Both the position numbers and the translations under genes were made by a program. Source: UBA1361 sp035647455 (GTDB taxonomy: Bacteria; Bacillota_I; Bacilli_A; RFN20; CAG-826). From it: 27,175 nucleotides of DNA. The notes under the pieces are model-generated. The model made no database searches, was not told where the DNA came from, and saw nothing but the letters and a program-made list of their open reading frames with translations. Positions 7,729 to 15,611 of this stretch are shown one piece after another (the stretch's first letter is position 1; the number at the start of each line of letters is the position of its first letter). The DNA lies in assembly GCA_035647455.1 (NCBI GenBank), contig DASRNI010000027.1, forward strand, positions 1 to 27,175. Reading direction: 5' to 3'.

Positions 7729-8448
7729 TTAATATTTTTTATTTAGATCAACAATTAAATAATAAAGCAAATCTTCATCACGATTTTCAATAAGTCCATC
7801 ATACTCAAATTCTACATCATGAATTTTTTTATTACTAATTTTTCGCCAGACTAAATCATATGAATTATTTACTATTGCATATTCCTTTTTATTAACGCAG
7901 AGTTTTCCTTTTTTTGAAATTTTACGTGTCAGACGAACATCATCATAGCCCACACCTTCGCCATTTTGCTTACCTTTACGCGTTTTATCACGAACATAAC
8001 TAAAAGAGTTCGTTAAAAAAATCGCATATGCACCGTTAAAATTATATTGTTCACCGTTTTTAACAAATTCAGGAAGTTGACCAAATTGATCTCTAATTCG
8101 TTCTAAGCGACTAATATCCTTGATAAAAGCTGCTGAATTATCACTTATAGCACCTTGATCTTTCAGCTCATAATGTTTGTTGTTAAAAAGTCCAACTACT
8201 TGCTGTTTTGTTTTATATTTCAATTCGATAAAAGTCACTTGGTTATTTTTTAAAATAATTAAATCAACTTTTTGTGTCACTTGTTGATCGTTGTAGTCAT
8301 AAACTTTAATCGGTATCTCAAACAAAACATCATATCCGTATTTTTTTAAATAAACAGCGAAGTTATGTTGAAAACCTGCTTCGGAGTAAAACAACTTATT
8401 TTCCTGCTCTAAAAACGTCTTTAAATGGTGTTCTAAATTTATATTCAT
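7729..8448 (-). CDS. PD-(D/E)XK nuclease-like protein of unknown function
   Basis: About 239 residues, soluble. The N-terminal half shows a possible PD-(D/E)XK core: an early Glu in YSEAGFQHNF, then KVDLIIL followed 13 residues after its Asp by FIELKYK, giving D...ExK around beta strands. That arrangement is shared by restriction and Holliday-junction-type nucleases. The C-terminal half (KTRKGKQNGEGVGYDD and on) is not recognisable. I chose the ATG at 8448, preceded by GGAGG at an 11-base distance; the ATG at 8478 has no SD but lies 9 bases from a TATAAT (8488-8493). No methylase or toxin partner is adjacent, so restriction is not shown. The gene looks more AT-rich than its neighbours, hinting at transfer. 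Confidence 0.68.
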   Translation of the reverse strand: MNINLEHHLKTFLEQENKLFYSEAGFQHNFAVYLKKYGYDVLFEIPIKVYDYNDQQVTQKVDLIILKNNQVTFIELKYKTKQQVVGLFNNKHYELKDQGAISDNSAAFIKDISRLERIRDQFGQLPEFVKNGEQYNFNGAYAIFLTNSFSYVRDKTRKGKQNGEGVGYDDVRLTRKISKKGKLCVNKKEYAIVNNSYDLVWRKISNKKIHDVEFEYDGLIENRDEDLLYYLIVDLNKKY

Positions 8449-8524
8449 TTCTACATTTACCTCCAATACCTTATTCATTTACCATAGATTATATCCACGT
8501 AAGTTTTATTATACTCGTGTCGAT

Positions 8525-9325
8525 TTATGTAAAGTTTAAAATACTTGCTGTCGGTAAGTAGCCATCAGGGCCAAACTTATAAAAGTACTGATTATCTTGC
8601 ACAACGTGCCATTCATTAACTTCTCCGTCGTCAACAACATAAACTTCATTCGCGATGATGTAACTAGTTAACGGATCTTTCGTAATACTTGCTAAACTTG
8701 GGTCAAAAAGCGTGTACTCTTTAATTTTTATGTCTTCAGCACTCATTTCCTTAAACGTCACACTACTTGTTGCCTGACTAAAGTTAATCGTTAAATTCCA
8801 AATGTAAACTTCACCCGTTTGATCACGCTGATTAATCAACTTTTCTTCAAGTTTTACATTAAACGTCACATCTAATTCGGTTATAAGATTATTCACGTGA
8901 CTCAGTGTAAAGTAACTATTTTCGTCAAGTGCAACCGCGTGAATCATAATTGTCGCGTTAAAAAAGTAATCAGTTAAGGTTAACTCTAGTGTCCGTGTTG
9001 TCCGCTTTAGCGTTACACCTTCTTCAACAACACCAACTTCATAATGCGTACTAAGCGTAAAATGATCTTTCGCGTATGTCTTTGGGTACGCTTCCCCGTT
9101 TACACCCGCAGCACCTTCAATATAACGAAAAGCATCAGGATGCATAAAGTCACTGTACTCTGGTTTATTTTTACTTTCGTCACTAAAATCAAAACCGACG
9201 AACATTCCCGTAACTTCAGGCACAAATGATAGTAATTCGTCTGACGAACTTTCGCTAGTATTGGGCCTACAGCTTACTAATAGTAAGCTAAGTAGCGCGC
9301 TAACAATAATTTTCGTTTTTTTCAT
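8525..9325 (-). CDS. Lipoprotein of unknown function
   Basis: 266 residues with a classic lipoprotein signal: basic MKKTK, a hydrophobic core, and the lipobox LLVSC with Cys19 as the lipid anchor. After it comes a Ser-rich linker (about 22-30), then a beta-rich domain with no family I know. It ends in a short FGPDGYLPTASILNFT stretch. It starts 50 bases after the collagen-like lipoprotein on the same strand, behind SD AAGGAAG, so both are probably co-transcribed and exposed on the same membrane face. No catalytic motif is visible. Confidence 0.82.
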   Translation of the reverse strand: MKKTKIIVSALLSLLLVSCRPNTSESSSDELLSFVPEVTGMFVGFDFSDESKNKPEYSDFMHPDAFRYIEGAAGVNGEAYPKTYAKDHFTLSTHYEVGVVEEGVTLKRTTRTLELTLTDYFFNATIMIHAVALDENSYFTLSHVNNLITELDVTFNVKLEEKLINQRDQTGEVYIWNLTINFSQATSSVTFKEMSAEDIKIKEYTLFDPSLASITKDPLTSYIIANEVYVVDDGEVNEWHVVQDNQYFYKFGPDGYLPTASILNFT

Positions 9326-9375
9326 CTTCTCACTTCTTCCTTTTTAAATTTAGCAAAGTTATAAGTTAAAGTGCG

Positions 9376-11772
9376 TTATTTTAAGACCGGGTACACTTCG
9401 CTAAAAGCGTCAACAAGCGTTAAATCCCAGACGTTTTCGTCCCAGCCTAAGCCCACGAATAACGCGGCATCAATATTTTCAAGAAGTATATTTTCACCCG
9501 CTACGGTCGCGTCAACAAGCGGACTATCGTTTAAGTCCAGTGCTTCGTGAGTGTAATAAGTTTCATCAATCACGATACTTGGACCATCAAGTTCACCGGC
9601 AACACTACCAACTTTCGCTTCACCCTTAACTTGTCCAAAGTTAAACGTCGCATTAATATCCCCACGATGCATCTTGCCAACGATCCCGCCAACAATTGTA
9701 TTGCCAGTAACAGTGCCCGCGTTATAACTCTTCGTAATGTTTAACGTCGATGCACTTGCATCACCAACAAGCCCACCAACCCACACGTCACCCGTTACGT
9801 TGCCAGCGTTATAACTATTTTCAACCGTTAGCCGAAATGAAGTGTTAAAAGAAGCAACTAAACCGCCGACCCATTTTTCACCGACTACGTTACCAGCGTT
9901 AAAACTGTTAAAAATATCGAGAGAGTCCGAATTATCTGCGTACGCGACAAGACCAGCCGCACAGCTTGATGTTGCGATGATTTCTCCACTATTGTAACTA
10001 TTTTCAATCAATACTTTGGAGTTATCATAAGAATCACCAATAAGACCGCCAACAACAAAGCTACCACTTAAATTACCAGTATTATAACTATTTTTAATTG
10101 TGACTTTTGTCGAGTACTTTGCTGCGCTAATGAAGCCGGCAAGATAATCGTCGCTTGCCGTAATATTCGCACTATTAGCCGAATCAAGAATCGTTACCAT
10201 TGATCCGTTTGTCGCCGCACCGATAAAACCACCAACGTAATTACTGCCACTAAAGTCTGCTGCGTTATGCGCGTTATTAATTGTTAAAGTGCTTCGATCA
10301 ACTTTACCAATTAATCCACCAATATACGTGTATTCATCGTTATCGGCAACGTAAGCAAACGTTGAACTTGTCACACTTACATTATTTAATGTAACTTCTT
10401 TATTTGTTGCTATGCTCCCAATAAAATGTCCAGCATGCATCGTATAACCTAACCCTTTATCATTAATATCAATCACCGTATCAACGAGCGTTAAATTTTT
10501 AATTGTCGCATTTTGCGTTAAGCCGAAAAGACCAACATTGCGATAGTACGTCGTGATTGTCATCCCACTAATCGTTTTACCTTGACCGTCAAAAACACCA
10601 TTAAAGTCATTAATTGGTACCCAGTCTTGATTGCTTAAATCAAGATTATCCATTAAACGATACGTCGAATTTAAGTCACTTGTTATGTTTTCTAAGTCAC
10701 CGCGCGTAAAAACGGGAATAAAAAATTCAGCTGTTACCGTAATGTTTTCCGTAAAGCTAAAATCAAATAAAGATTCACCGCGTTCATTAGTTACTTGGAT
10801 ATCGTTATAATACCACCCACCAAACGGTACACTACTTGGCGAAGCAACAACCGGTAAAGTAAACGGTAATCCGTAACCAATATCATGCGTTAGTTCACTT
10901 AAAGGATCAAGGAGAGTCCCACCGTTCAAGTGTAGTGTTACTTTATAAAAATTTTCAATCCACTTTGCAACAAGCGTAATGTTCGTGTTGTGACTCCAGA
11001 CGGCACTGACAACGTACTTCACGTCATCTAAATACCACCCGTCAAATATATAACCACCACGCGCCGCCGCGATTAATTCATATTCTGCACCAAAGTTAAC
11101 CGCGACTGAAGTTGTTAAATTATCGTAAGCAAAATCGTAATTAATTAAATAAACGGTACTTGTCCAATGGGCAATAAGCGTAATGTCTTCCGTAACAGGA
11201 AAACCGCTAAAGACCCACTTTTCGCCGTTAATATACCAGCCATCTAAGTTGTAACCATCATTCGTAACGACTGGCATTACTGCCTTTTCACCGTGATAAA
11301 CATACTGCGGCTCAACACGTGTTCTCGCGTTACTAATAAACGTAACTGTATGCACTTCTTTGTTGCCTAAACGGCCATTAATTAAGTCGTCAAGCCATTC
11401 TTCATACGTCCCTTCATAGTCGGGATGCGCTTCCGTGTACTGCTCGTAAGCTGACTTACCGGCCGCACCTTCTTCACCTGGCTCACCTTTATCTCCTGGT
11501 TCACCTGGCTCTCCCGGGTCACCTTTCGGACCTTGGTCGCCCTTGTCACCTTTATCACCTGGTTCACCTTGTGGCCCAGTATCACCCGAGTCACCTTTTG
11601 GGCCTTCAGGACCAGTTGGACCTTCTGGTCCTTCGTTTCCACTCTCACCTTGCGGCCCCGCAATCCCTTGTTCTCCTGGCGGACCGACAACGGGTTCCGC
11701 ATTACAACTACTTAAAGTTAAAATTCCAAATAATAAAATAAGAAAAAAACCTTTATATTTAAAGCGTTTCAT
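9376..11772 (-). CDS. Collagen-like surface lipoprotein with InlB-type and GLUG repeats
   Basis: 798 residues in clear modules. Signal peptide 1-22 with lipobox LSSC (C23 lipidated). Residues 30-107 are 26 uninterrupted Gly-X-Y triplets rich in GEP, GDK and GPK, with Lys-Gly-Asp/Glu pairs that stabilise bacterial triple helices. An AYEQY...YEGTYEEWL segment typical of the end of such stalks follows. Residues about 140-352 hold three Listeria-Bacteroides (InlB B / Flg_new) beta repeats, each with a GGW/DGWY core. From about 410 to 735 come roughly ten GLUG-type repeats (V-GGL-G ... NSYN-G-V-G), likely a beta-helix. The C-terminus matches the usual cap of GLUG proteins (W-DENVWDL, Y-VLK). It is probably a trimeric adhesin stalk anchored in the membrane. 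SD GGAGG lies 8 bases before the ATG; there is no sortase motif. Confidence 0.93.
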   Translation of the reverse strand: MKRFKYKGFFLILLFGILTLSSCNAEPVVGPPGEQGIAGPQGESGNEGPEGPTGPEGPKGDSGDTGPQGEPGDKGDKGDQGPKGDPGEPGEPGDKGEPGEEGAAGKSAYEQYTEAHPDYEGTYEEWLDDLINGRLGNKEVHTVTFISNARTRVEPQYVYHGEKAVMPVVTNDGYNLDGWYINGEKWVFSGFPVTEDITLIAHWTSTVYLINYDFAYDNLTTSVAVNFGAEYELIAAARGGYIFDGWYLDDVKYVVSAVWSHNTNITLVAKWIENFYKVTLHLNGGTLLDPLSELTHDIGYGLPFTLPVVASPSSVPFGGWYYNDIQVTNERGESLFDFSFTENITVTAEFFIPVFTRGDLENITSDLNSTYRLMDNLDLSNQDWVPINDFNGVFDGQGKTISGMTITTYYRNVGLFGLTQNATIKNLTLVDTVIDINDKGLGYTMHAGHFIGSIATNKEVTLNNVSVTSSTFAYVADNDEYTYIGGLIGKVDRSTLTINNAHNAADFSGSNYVGGFIGAATNGSMVTILDSANSANITASDDYLAGFISAAKYSTKVTIKNSYNTGNLSGSFVVGGLIGDSYDNSKVLIENSYNSGEIIATSSCAAGLVAYADNSDSLDIFNSFNAGNVVGEKWVGGLVASFNTSFRLTVENSYNAGNVTGDVWVGGLVGDASASTLNITKSYNAGTVTGNTIVGGIVGKMHRGDINATFNFGQVKGEAKVGSVAGELDGPSIVIDETYYTHEALDLNDSPLVDATVAGENILLENIDAALFVGLGWDENVWDLTLVDAFSEVYPVLK

Positions 11773-11835
11773 AATAAAACCTCCACTGCTATTTATTTTA
11801 ATAAATAAATAATGCTTTGATACGGTAGCTTATAA

Positions 11836-11851
11836 TTAATGAGCACATTAA
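11836..11851. promoter_or_regulatory. Palindromic site upstream of collagen-like lipoprotein gene
   Basis: TTAATGAGCACATTAA is a 16-bp inverted repeat with one mismatched pair, 64 bases before the ATG at 11772 and beside TTATAA on the minus strand. It could be an operator. Evidence is only symmetry and position. Confidence 0.35.
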
Positions 11852-11907
11852 TCCGAATTAGTTAAATTTAGTGCTTCTTTAGTAAGTTGCAACGTAAGTT
11901 ATCCTTT

Positions 11908-11937
11908 AAAAAAGACGAGTCCACGGTTGAACTCGTC
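11908..11937 (-). terminator. Rho-independent terminator after M48 protease gene
   Basis: On the minus strand GACGAGT (from 11937-11931) pairs with ACTCGTC (11920-11914) around a 10-base loop and is followed by six T. It lies 26 bases past the protease stop at 11964. Confidence 0.85.
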
Positions 11938-11963
11938 ATTGTAAATATATAAGACTAATAACT

Positions 11964-13184
11964 TTACTTTTCTTGAAGTGCATCGATTCGCTCGTGCAGT
12001 ACCGGATGCGAATGATTAATGAAGACGTTTAAAGGATGCGGGTTTAAGTTACTCATGTTACTGCGCGTTAACGCTTTTAAAGCACTAATAATTTCTGCCT
12101 TTTGATACGTTTCAGCAGCGTAACGATCAGCTTCATATTCATACTTCCGCGAAAGCGCGTTATTCATCATGTTCGTCAAGTAACCAATTAATGGGAAGAT
12201 TTCTTGGAATAAAAGTAAACCAAAGATAAACTCTAAGTTTGTGACGTTAAAAGCACTCGCTACTTCGCCTAAAGAAACGAAATAAAAGAGTGTTACAAGC
12301 ATTAAGCTAATTGTTAATAAAGAAAAAGGCATTAACTTTAAAATATGTTTATGTTTGGAGTGACCGACTTCATGCGCTAAAACAGCGACAATCTCTTCTT
12401 CAGTTAAGTTTTCAATTAGTGTATCAAAAAGCACAATCCGCTTCTTCTTCCCAAAGCCAAGAAAATAAGCATTGGCTTTGCTTGAGCGTTTTGAAGCGTC
12501 AACAACATAAATATTTGTAACCGGGAAATCAATTTCTTCGGCGTACGCGATAATTTTATCTTTCAAAGAACAAGGTTCCATCGGTGTCATTTTATTAAAC
12601 AAACGGGAAAAGAGCGGTTGCAAAATTGGCATTAACAAAATAAGGACAACTGTTGCACCAAGCGCAACACCTAGAAAAATATAAACGTTTTCAAATGCGG
12701 CGTAAAGAATGTTTAAAAGATAAACAAACGTTGCGAGTAAGACAGTAACTAAAACAAACTTAATTAAAGTATCTTTAATAAAAAGTTTCTTCGTTGTTTT
12801 ATTAAAGCCGTACTTTTCTTCAACGACAAACGTTTCATAAAAATTAATAATTGTCGTAAAGATGCCAAGCAAACTAACAAACGTCGCGACTAATAAAGTT
12901 TGTAAGTATAAGCGCGGCGTGAGCGAGACGATAAAATTAAAGATTACGCTGTGTAAGTTAAAACTAAATAAAACTAGGGCGACAAGAAACGTCGTAACGT
13001 TATAAATAAGCGCAACTTTAAAGCGGTCTTTCTGGTAACGCTGCCACTCATGATACTTTGCTTCGTCATAAATATCTTGGACCGTTACCGGTAGTGGTTT
13101 TTTAGCTTGTTTTAGTTCAAGTAACTTCAGTGTTATGTTAATGATAAAAACAATGATAATTAAGGCTATTAGTAATATTTTCAT
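11964..13184 (-). CDS. M48 family membrane metalloprotease, Ste24/CAAX-protease-1 type
   Basis: 406 residues, many hydrophobic helices. Zinc motif HEVGH at 271-275 with the third ligand in SRKYEYEAD (E349, D353). Two further hallmarks of Ste24 are clear: EEKYGFNKTT (122-131) and DASKRSSKANAYFLGF followed by KKRIVLFDTLI (229-257). In eukaryotes Ste24 trims prenylated proteins; bacteria have no such substrates, and these homologues are thought to clear misfolded or signal-peptide remnants in the membrane. The active site faces the cytosol or the membrane chamber. SD is GGAAGGTGA. Its likely promoter overlaps an 18-bp palindrome at 13201-13218. The gene is monocistronic, with a terminator at 11908-11937. 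Confidence 0.94.
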   Translation of the reverse strand: MKILLIALIIIVFIINITLKLLELKQAKKPLPVTVQDIYDEAKYHEWQRYQKDRFKVALIYNVTTFLVALVLFSFNLHSVIFNFIVSLTPRLYLQTLLVATFVSLLGIFTTIINFYETFVVEEKYGFNKTTKKLFIKDTLIKFVLVTVLLATFVYLLNILYAAFENVYIFLGVALGATVVLILLMPILQPLFSRLFNKMTPMEPCSLKDKIIAYAEEIDFPVTNIYVVDASKRSSKANAYFLGFGKKKRIVLFDTLIENLTEEEIVAVLAHEVGHSKHKHILKLMPFSLLTISLMLVTLFYFVSLGEVASAFNVTNLEFIFGLLLFQEIFPLIGYLTNMMNNALSRKYEYEADRYAAETYQKAEIISALKALTRSNMSNLNPHPLNVFINHSHPVLHERIDALQEK

Positions 13185-13200
13185 CGTTATTCACCTTCCT

Positions 13201-13244
13201 TTATAGTTATAACTATAACATATAAGGTGATATGAACGCGTCAA
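13201..13244 (-). promoter_or_regulatory. Promoter plus palindromic operator of M48 protease gene
   Basis: On the minus strand TTGACG (13239-13244), a 16-base spacer and TATGTT (13217-13222) make a likely promoter. The perfect 18-bp palindrome TTATAGTTATAACTATAA (13201-13218) covers the end of the -10 and the start site, a classic repressor position. A close relative of this palindrome overlaps the CotH promoter. Confidence 0.6.
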
Positions 13245-13249
13245 GCTCT

Positions 13250-14206
13250 TTAAAAGAGAGTAAACTTATACGTTATTTTCCGGTAATAAGTCTCGTCTGC
13301 CCCTATTTCAATTTCTTCGTATTTACCGTCCTTTTCTCGGACAACATCAACTGGTTCAATCGCGAGCGCTGCATGTTTTTGAAGTTTGCCAAAATTTTCT
13401 ACTAAGTACGGCGCAGGGAAGTTCGTTGCGTAAAGTTGCACCGCAGCGTAGTTTGAAGTTACTTCTAAACTTAAATTTTGTCCTTTAAAAACGATTTTAC
13501 CGTCATGCAAAACATAGAGATGATCAAGACCACAGCTTGGTCTTTTGTAAAGAGCCGGATTAAAGACGAGTTCTTTAAGCTCTTTCTTTTTACTTAAATC
13601 TAAAGCGTCGCCTGGACTTAATTTAATGAAATTCGTATTAATTTGTTCATCGTCAAAGTCATAATATCCAATCGTGTTTGCTTTGAGTTCGTGCTTTAAA
13701 ATATCGCCTGAACTATCTAAATTAAAATAAGCGTGATTCGTAATATTAAGTAATGTTCTTTCTTTTGTTTTAACAGCGTACTCAGCGCTAATCCCGTCAC
13801 TTAAGAGCGTATAAACCACGTAAACGATATAGTCACCATTAAATTTATCAACATTTTCAAAGTGTTCATACATAAACACGATTCGTTCTTTTGTTTGTTC
13901 TTTAACCGTAAATTCTTGAAAGGAAAAGCCGTTTGGACCGCCGTGAAGCGTATTTTTATTGTGTTCATTTTTATCGAGTTCTACTACTTTTTCACCTATT
14001 TTGTAGCGGGCGTTTTTAATCCTGCCAGCAACTGGTCCAACCGTCGCACCGTAGTAACCGGCGTCAGCCTTTTTATAATCAGCAAGATTCCTATTTGTTA
14101 AAATAACATTCCGCTCGAGCGGTTTTATTGTTAACCTGAGTACGGTAGCGCCTAAACTTAAAAATTCGGCACTAATAAAACTGTTTTCTAAATTATATAT
14201 TTTCAT
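13250..14206 (-). CDS. galM: Aldose 1-epimerase (galactose mutarotase)
   Basis: 318 residues. It interconverts alpha and beta anomers of galactose, glucose and related sugars in the cytoplasm. Family signposts: GATVGPVAGRIKNARY (54-69) near the N-terminus, KNTLHGGPNGF (83-93) with the substrate His, NITNHAYFNLD (154-164) with the catalytic His, CGLDHLYVL (236-244), and AIEPVDVV (285-292) with the catalytic Glu in the IEP context. It begins 28 bases after the lipoprotein gene stop and has no good SD, so it is probably the second gene of that unit. No galactokinase or transferase gene is beside it. Confidence 0.92.
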   Translation of the reverse strand: MKIYNLENSFISAEFLSLGATVLRLTIKPLERNVILTNRNLADYKKADAGYYGATVGPVAGRIKNARYKIGEKVVELDKNEHNKNTLHGGPNGFSFQEFTVKEQTKERIVFMYEHFENVDKFNGDYIVYVVYTLLSDGISAEYAVKTKERTLLNITNHAYFNLDSSGDILKHELKANTIGYYDFDDEQINTNFIKLSPGDALDLSKKKELKELVFNPALYKRPSCGLDHLYVLHDGKIVFKGQNLSLEVTSNYAAVQLYATNFPAPYLVENFGKLQKHAALAIEPVDVVREKDGKYEEIEIGADETYYRKITYKFTLF

Positions 14207-14234
14207 GTATCTTGTTATTTATCAAACACGGAAA

Positions 14235-15206
14235 CTATTTAAGAATTTCTTCAAGTTCTTCAATTAAAATATATTCGCCATAGTTAATTTCTTTTGGAGC
14301 TTTGTCCGTATAGCGCATAATAAGCGTTCCATCCGAAACGCTTTGCTCAACAAACCCCGAAGGTTCTAACGTTTGTTCGATTTCAACTAGCTGTTTAAGA
14401 CCAACTTCAATCAGTGTGTTGCGTTCAAAAATGAAAACATAGTGGACATCAAATTTTTGGAGATAATCGAGTTCACCACCAAGGTAAAAACCACGTTTAA
14501 TCGCATCAGCAATGTCATCTTTTCCGGTAGTTAAATCAGTTAAAGAAATTTTCATTTCAATCGTAAACATCGCTTCATTTTCGTATAGTTTAAGCTTATC
14601 GTAACCTAATTCATGAAGGTCTAAAATTAAATCTTCGTCAAAAATGTATTTCGCTTCTTCCATGTCTAATTCGAGAATAGGAATATCAAGGTCATATAAT
14701 ATATCGTATAACGTATTATATTGATTACCGAAAGCCGATGTTTCTTTTTTCATTTTATATTGACCGTTATAAAGATCTAAATTATACCACTCATAATCAA
14801 ATTGTTGATTGGTATCATATTCAAGATCGAAATACGTGTAATTTTTCGATTCGTAACCACTAATACTTGCGCTAAGTTGTCCATCTAATTCAGTATAATC
14901 GTAATCAAGATCAAGCCATAAGTCGTCATTTTTTGTATCAATTACATTTTTATTCGTGAGATTCATCTCATTCACGCCTTCTTCTTCTAAAACATACACC
15001 GAGGCGTGATGATAAATATCAAGAAAGCTATCTGCTTTATTTTTAAAAGTTAAACGATCGATTTTCCTTTCAAGTTCAAGCGGATTATATGTTACTTCTT
15101 TACCTTGAACTTTCGGCATTTTTGGTGCACCTTTTTGACAAGATGTTGCATTAAACAAAAGTCCCGCCATCCCGAATAATAATAAAATTTTACGTGTCTT
15201 TTTCAT
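14235..15206 (-). CDS. Lipoprotein of unknown function, acidic and Tyr-rich
   Basis: About 323 residues. The signal peptide (MKKTRKILLLFGMAGLLFN) ends in lipobox NATSC, so the mature protein is lipid-anchored outside the membrane. The mature part is rich in Asp, Glu and Tyr with YDYTELDG and YFDLEYDT, and alternates short beta stretches; it may be a LolA-like or substrate-binding beta sandwich, but I cannot assign it. I prefer ATG 15206: AAGGAG (15215-15220) is 8 bases upstream, while it is only 2 bases from the ATG at 15212. It is co-directional with galM (28-base gap), suggesting a link with sugars, by position only. Confidence 0.8.
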   Translation of the reverse strand: MKKTRKILLLFGMAGLLFNATSCQKGAPKMPKVQGKEVTYNPLELERKIDRLTFKNKADSFLDIYHHASVYVLEEEGVNEMNLTNKNVIDTKNDDLWLDLDYDYTELDGQLSASISGYESKNYTYFDLEYDTNQQFDYEWYNLDLYNGQYKMKKETSAFGNQYNTLYDILYDLDIPILELDMEEAKYIFDEDLILDLHELGYDKLKLYENEAMFTIEMKISLTDLTTGKDDIADAIKRGFYLGGELDYLQKFDVHYVFIFERNTLIEVGLKQLVEIEQTLEPSGFVEQSVSDGTLIMRYTDKAPKEINYGEYILIEELEEILK

Positions 15207-15439
15207 TTTCATTGCTCCTTATTTGTTTTGCTATGTTGTTTGCTGCTGTATAAATTACATTTTACTACAATTAAACTGATAGTTTAAGTGTTACTAAAAC
15301 GGCCAATACTAGTGAATGTAAGTTTCTTTTTGCGGCAGACACTAATTTTAATCCAACATTCTCACTTTATTGAAGAGCATAACACAACATCTTTGTGACG
15401 AAAACCACCTCATCATAAATATGATTAATATTTGAATGG

Positions 15440-15479
15440 TTGCAAACAAATACCAGTCACCTTTATAGTATTACTATAA
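15440..15479 (+). promoter_or_regulatory. Promoter plus palindromic operator upstream of CotH gene
   Basis: TTGCAA (15440-15445), an 18-base spacer and TATAGT (15464-15469) form a likely promoter. The palindrome TTATAGTATTACTATAA (15463-15479) is perfect around a central T and covers the -10 and start site. The ATG is 133 bases further on, so a long 5' leader is expected. The remainder of the 15213-15611 gap shows no gene or stable RNA that I can support. Confidence 0.5.
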
Positions 15480-15611
15480 TTTATTCTTATGCTCTAGTTT
15501 TATTTAGTTCAGCAACCCATCTTAGAACACCGTTTTATGTTAAAATACAAGAGACGTTTGCATTCATAGTATTAACTACGAATTTACATAAAATCAATCT
15601 GGAGCAATAAA

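Noticed and set aside
11382..11812. Overlapping long open frames on both strands in the collagen region.
   Set aside because: They are by-products of the repetitive, G/C-biased Gly-X-Y codons; only the minus-strand frame at 9376-11772 has a signal peptide, SD and domain order.
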